From NCBI RefSeq assembly GCF_001632745.1, contig NZ_LQRT01000015.1:1-37039 (forward strand): 37,039 bases of DNA, in the 5' to 3' direction. The translations under genes and the position numbers were made by a program. Numbering within the stretch: position 1 is the first letter of the stretch; every line of letters starts with the position of its first letter. The notes beneath the pieces were generated by a model, which worked only from the letters and a program-made list of their open reading frames with translations, made no database searches and was not told where the DNA came from. Origin of the DNA: Aquimarina aggregata. Lineage in GTDB: Bacteria; Bacteroidota; Bacteroidia; Flavobacteriales; Flavobacteriaceae. This document shows positions 35,127-37,039 of this stretch, one piece after another.

Positions 35127-35867
35127 TTATTTCAAAAATCTACTTGCTATACTTTTTTTGATTTGATACTGAGCTTCCTGAAATATCTCATTAACCTGTG
35201 ATAACTGCATTCGCTTTATTTTTGTTATTTCTTCAAGGTCAAATCCTCTAACGGTTTTCAAATCAAAAATAGACTGCATTAAAACAGGTAATTTTTCCAA
35301 AACGATGCTAATATGTTTGTGCATACGTTCTTTGGAAATTTCTTCATCGAGTCTTTCAATCAATACCTCCTCTTGGTCTTCTGCAAAAAAATCAGCTGCT
35401 TCATAATTCACTTTAAGATATGAAGGGTCATCAAGTTTTTCCATCATTATCAAATCGCCGTCGGCATCTTGAGTAAATTTTTCTTCTAACATTTGCCACT
35501 CACTCTCACTCAAAGCTTCCAGCTCTTCCATATATGATTCTTCCAGGCTTTCATAGATAAAAGTGTCATTCAACAATTCATCTACCTGCTTAAAAAGCCA
35601 GGAATGAAAGTCTGTCTCTTGCGAAACATTGTCAATATGCTCATAAGTGTAGAGATATAAGTCATTGATAAAATCGTCTGCCTGATAACTGCCTTTGGCA
35701 ATGACTCCTTTACGTTCTGCCATTTTTAAGTTCTTAGAAACATAGGCCTTTATATCCGGCATTAACTTCATAAATGCGTCCTTAAAATGGCTACGGTTGT
35801 TGTCTTTTTTATATGCTCGAAGTTCAACCAATACACTTCGAGCGTAGGTTTGATATCTTGCTCTCAT
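35127..35867 (-). CDS. Sigma-70-like (ECF-type) protein with acidic linker
   Basis: 246 aa. Residues about 30-105 (ADDFINDLYLYTYEHIDNVSQETDFHSWLFKQVDELLND) follow the sigma region 2 pattern, and 186-242 (LEKLPVLMQSIFDLKTVRGFDLEEITKIKRMQLSQVNEIFQEAQYQIKKSI) follow region 4, with the helix-turn-helix. Between them lies an acidic insertion of about 80 residues (106-185), much longer than the usual ECF linker. It could be a specialised stress sigma factor or a degenerate regulator. As first gene of the stress operon, divergent from hsp20, it is the natural candidate for control. The match is by eye; DNA-binding function is inferred. Confidence 0.65.
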   Translation of the reverse strand: MRARYQTYARSVLVELRAYKKDNNRSHFKDAFMKLMPDIKAYVSKNLKMAERKGVIAKGSYQADDFINDLYLYTYEHIDNVSQETDFHSWLFKQVDELLNDTFIYESLEESYMEELEALSESEWQMLEEKFTQDADGDLIMMEKLDDPSYLKVNYEAADFFAEDQEEVLIERLDEEISKERMHKHISIVLEKLPVLMQSIFDLKTVRGFDLEEITKIKRMQLSQVNEIFQEAQYQIKKSIASRFLK

Positions 35868-36188
35868 CGTATTAGAATTTTATTTCTTTTTTATTTTGAC
35901 TTTGACAAAATGAGTACCATTTTGTTTAACCTATCTTGAAAGCATATTTAGAGGCAGAAATGACAGGAATTTTGAAAATCAAATGTTAAAAAATTGCCAT
36001 AATGACATCTTTTAACGTTCATAATATGACAATATGTCTTTTTCTAATTGGAATTACTGAATTTTTCATAAAAAATATTGCACGAATATGACCTGTTTTC
36101 AATTTGGCATTCAATTTGCCTAATGGGATTTTGAAGTCAATCAAGATTTCACAATTTGTTTTAATGTTTAATTTAAATTTTTGTAATT
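35868..36188. promoter_or_regulatory. Divergent control region of stress operon and hsp20
   Basis: The 321-bp gap has a 21-bp dyad at 35905-35925 (arms ACAAAATG and CATTTTGT, 5-nt spacer), 38 bp before the sigma-like gene's start codon. Four TGAC-containing motifs of the form ATGAC are scattered at about 35960-36090, one inside GACA-ATA-TGTC (36033 region). A sigma-54-like promoter for hsp20 sits at 36105-36120. I could not assign a promoter for the minus-strand operon. Confidence 0.5.
36105..36120 (+). promoter_or_regulatory. Sigma-54-type -24/-12 promoter of hsp20
   Basis: TGGCATTCAATTTGCC matches the sigma-54 consensus TGGCAC-N5-TTGC at every strongly conserved position: GG at 36106-36107 and GC at 36118-36119, exactly 12 bp apart. 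It lies 69 bp before the ATG of hsp20, leaving a leader of about 55 nt. Sigma-54 control of IbpB is known in E. coli, so the use fits heat-shock genes. Confidence 0.6.
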
Positions 36189-36665
36189 ATGAGCACTTTA
36201 GTTAATGTTCCTAAAAATGGAGGTTTATCTAATGTTAATTCAGGTTTAAACTTCCCAACTTGGTCAAATTGGATTGATAGCTTTTTTAACAATGACCTAC
36301 CATCAGTGTTTACTTCTAACTTCAACACTGGTATCACCTTGCCAAAAGTAAACATCCAAGAAACCGCAGATGCCTTCATGGTGGATATGGCAGTTCCTGG
36401 TCTTAAAAAGTCTGATTTCCACATCGACCTTGACAACCAACTATTATCCATCTCTACAGAGATGAAAGAAGAAAATGAACAAAAAGAAGACAACTACACT
36501 CGCAGAGAGTTTGGTTATTCTTCGTTCAAAAGAACTTTCACCTTGCCCGAGAGTGTTGATGATAGTAAGATTGATGCGAAATACGTAGATGGTATCTTAA
36601 GCATTCACTTGCCTAAGAAAGAAGAGGCTAAACAAAAGCCCGCAAGAACTATCAAAATTTCGTAA
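36189..36665 (+). CDS. Small heat shock protein Hsp20
   Basis: 158 aa. The alpha-crystallin domain (about 48-145) has LPKVNIQETADAFMVDMAVPGLKKSDFHIDL, the GYSSFKRTFTLPESVD segment and DAKYVDGILSIHLPKK with its A-x-x-x-(D/N)-G-(V/I)-L signature. The C-terminal I-x-I motif (IKI) for oligomer assembly is present. It is a holdase chaperone that keeps denatured proteins soluble for DnaK/DnaJ. Transcribed away from the DnaJ operon, followed by a GC-rich hairpin. Confidence 0.96.
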   Translation: MSTLVNVPKNGGLSNVNSGLNFPTWSNWIDSFFNNDLPSVFTSNFNTGITLPKVNIQETADAFMVDMAVPGLKKSDFHIDLDNQLLSISTEMKEENEQKEDNYTRREFGYSSFKRTFTLPESVDDSKIDAKYVDGILSIHLPKKEEAKQKPARTIKIS

Positions 36666-36697
36666 TTGGTTGGTTAGTTTTTTGATTGATTGAAGTT

Positions 36698-36719
36698 GGG
36701 GGCTGGTTCCCCGGCCCCC
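36698..36719 (+). terminator. GC-rich hairpin after hsp20
   Basis: GGGGGCTGG (36698-36706) pairs with CCGGCCCCC (36711-36719) around TTCC, nine base pairs including one G-U. It is followed by TTCCTTCTC rather than a clean T run, so it may be a weak terminator or an mRNA-stabilising 3' hairpin. Confidence 0.65.
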
Positions 36720-36754
36720 TTCCTTCTCAATTGTTGAACCTAAAATTTTGTACA

Positions 36755-36901
36755 ATGAAAGTATTTGGCAAAGAGGTGGGTAAAGTGATTAAACTCCCAC
36801 CATTTATCGAGCGCTTTAGAGGAAAGATTTTACCAATTCCTCGAATAGGCGATAAAGTGAAAATTCTTACCAAACTGACCCACCTATTCCTATTATATTG
36901 A
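36755..36901 (+). pseudogene. Truncated small gene, apparently cut by the IS21-like element
   Basis: An ATG at 36755 opens a 48-codon frame: MKVFGKEVGKVIKLPPFIER, then FRGKILPIPRIGDKVKILTK. It then runs into the repeat array that marks the IS end at about 36872 and stops at 36901 inside it. The N-terminal 39 residues look like real coding sequence (charged, balanced), while the rest is encoded by IS DNA. I do not recognise the original protein. It follows hsp20 by 90 bp. Confidence 0.5.
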
Positions 36902-36952
36902 CCCAGTAAATCCTATTTATATTGACCCGGGTATTCCTGTTTAAATTGACCC
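36872..36952 (+). repeat. Four 23-24-bp tandem terminal repeats
   Basis: Units of the form YTGACCC followed by variable bases and (A/T)TCCT(A/G)TT recur with steps of 23, 24 and 24 bp. The TGACCC core is identical in all four. Each step is a little over two helical turns. Confidence 0.85.
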
Positions 36953-37009
36953 ACCCCCAAAAGCGTGTATTTTGAATAACTTGTATGGTTATCAATAATC
37001 AAAATAACC

Positions 37010-37039
37010 ATGGCAAATACACACTTAGATATGCGAAAA
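37010..37039 (+). CDS. istA: IS21 transposase IstA, first ten codons
   Basis: The frame ATG... encodes MANTHLDMRK and stays open to the window edge. IS21-type IstA proteins of Bacteroidota commonly start with M-A-N-x-x-L-D-M-R-K before the helix-turn-helix. IstA is the DDE transposase, partner of the IstB ATPase expected downstream. Only the start is present; the identification leans on this N-terminus together with the repeat array 60 bp upstream. Confidence 0.75.
   Translation, partial: MANTHLDMRK

Larger units (their letters stand above)
36872..37039 (+). mobile_element. IS21-family insertion sequence, left end, partial
   Basis: The element continues past the window. Its end carries four phased repeats with core YTGACCC (36875-36881, 36898-36904, 36922-36928, 36946-36952), typical of the multiple terminal transposase-binding repeats of IS21 elements. 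The istA start follows at 37010. The exact outer end and the target duplication cannot be set from this side alone. Confidence 0.8.

Noticed and set aside
30820..36665. Calling the island a true transmissible locus of stress tolerance
   Set aside because: The diagnostic ClpG, FtsH, YfdX and HdeD genes are absent; only the general idea is shared.

Overview
The window looks like a chromosomal segment of a marine-type Flavobacteriaceae bacterium (Bacteroidota), of the Aquimarina kind. It is AT-rich. Secreted proteins carry C-terminal type IX secretion (T9SS) sorting domains, genes lack clear Shine-Dalgarno sites, and one promoter fits the Bacteroidota pattern TTTG-N19-TAnnTTTG. Genus placement is inference from gene content.

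Layout. (1) 1-7,950, minus strand: two tandem GH9-CBM3c-PKD cellulases (the first runs off the left edge), a 112-aa protein with a shortened sorting domain, and a T9SS-sorted protein. They face a membrane-anchored TPR/LuxR-type regulator (7,951-9,681) across a repeat-rich divergent region. The promoter/leader segment upstream of the cellulases is duplicated along with the genes. (2) 9,790-17,350, plus strand: housekeeping and small-metabolism genes (lipoprotein, ruvC, hemW, methyltransferase, cyclase-family hydrolase, DUF4260, DUF4230, GNAT, YjbR), then a membrane-anchored MutS-like ATPase. (3) 17,420-19,750: 4-hydroxyproline epimerase and a D-amino-acid dehydrogenase, a partial hydroxyproline catabolic module. 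(4) 19,780-23,325, minus strand: a DUF4407 protein and a BlaR1/BlaI-like pair whose promoter carries a textbook BlaI-type operator over the -7 box. (5) 23,538-28,878, plus strand: four secreted fibre-like proteins with different N-terminal beta modules but one shared C-terminal module, followed 3 bp later by a T9SS-sorted trypsin-like protease. (6) 28,954-30,348, minus strand: an M20 dipeptidase.

(7) 30,482-37,039: a truncated tRNA-Leu copy, an intact tRNA-Leu(TAG), and a compact stress island. Reading leftward from 35,867 the island holds a sigma-like protein, a CbpA-type DnaJ, thioredoxin, two small unknown proteins, an MscS channel and an Escherichia coli-type isocitrate dehydrogenase. A divergent Hsp20 gene has a sigma-54-like -24/-12 promoter. 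The right edge is the end of an IS21-family element with four 24-bp phased repeats and the first ten codons of istA, which appears to cut a small gene.

The two strongest candidates for an undescribed system are the fibre/protease operon (region 5) and the tRNA-adjacent, IS-bounded stress island (region 7). The island resembles in concept, but not in gene content, the transmissible loci of stress tolerance of Proteobacteria. All function calls rest on reading the translated sequences by eye; no searches were run.
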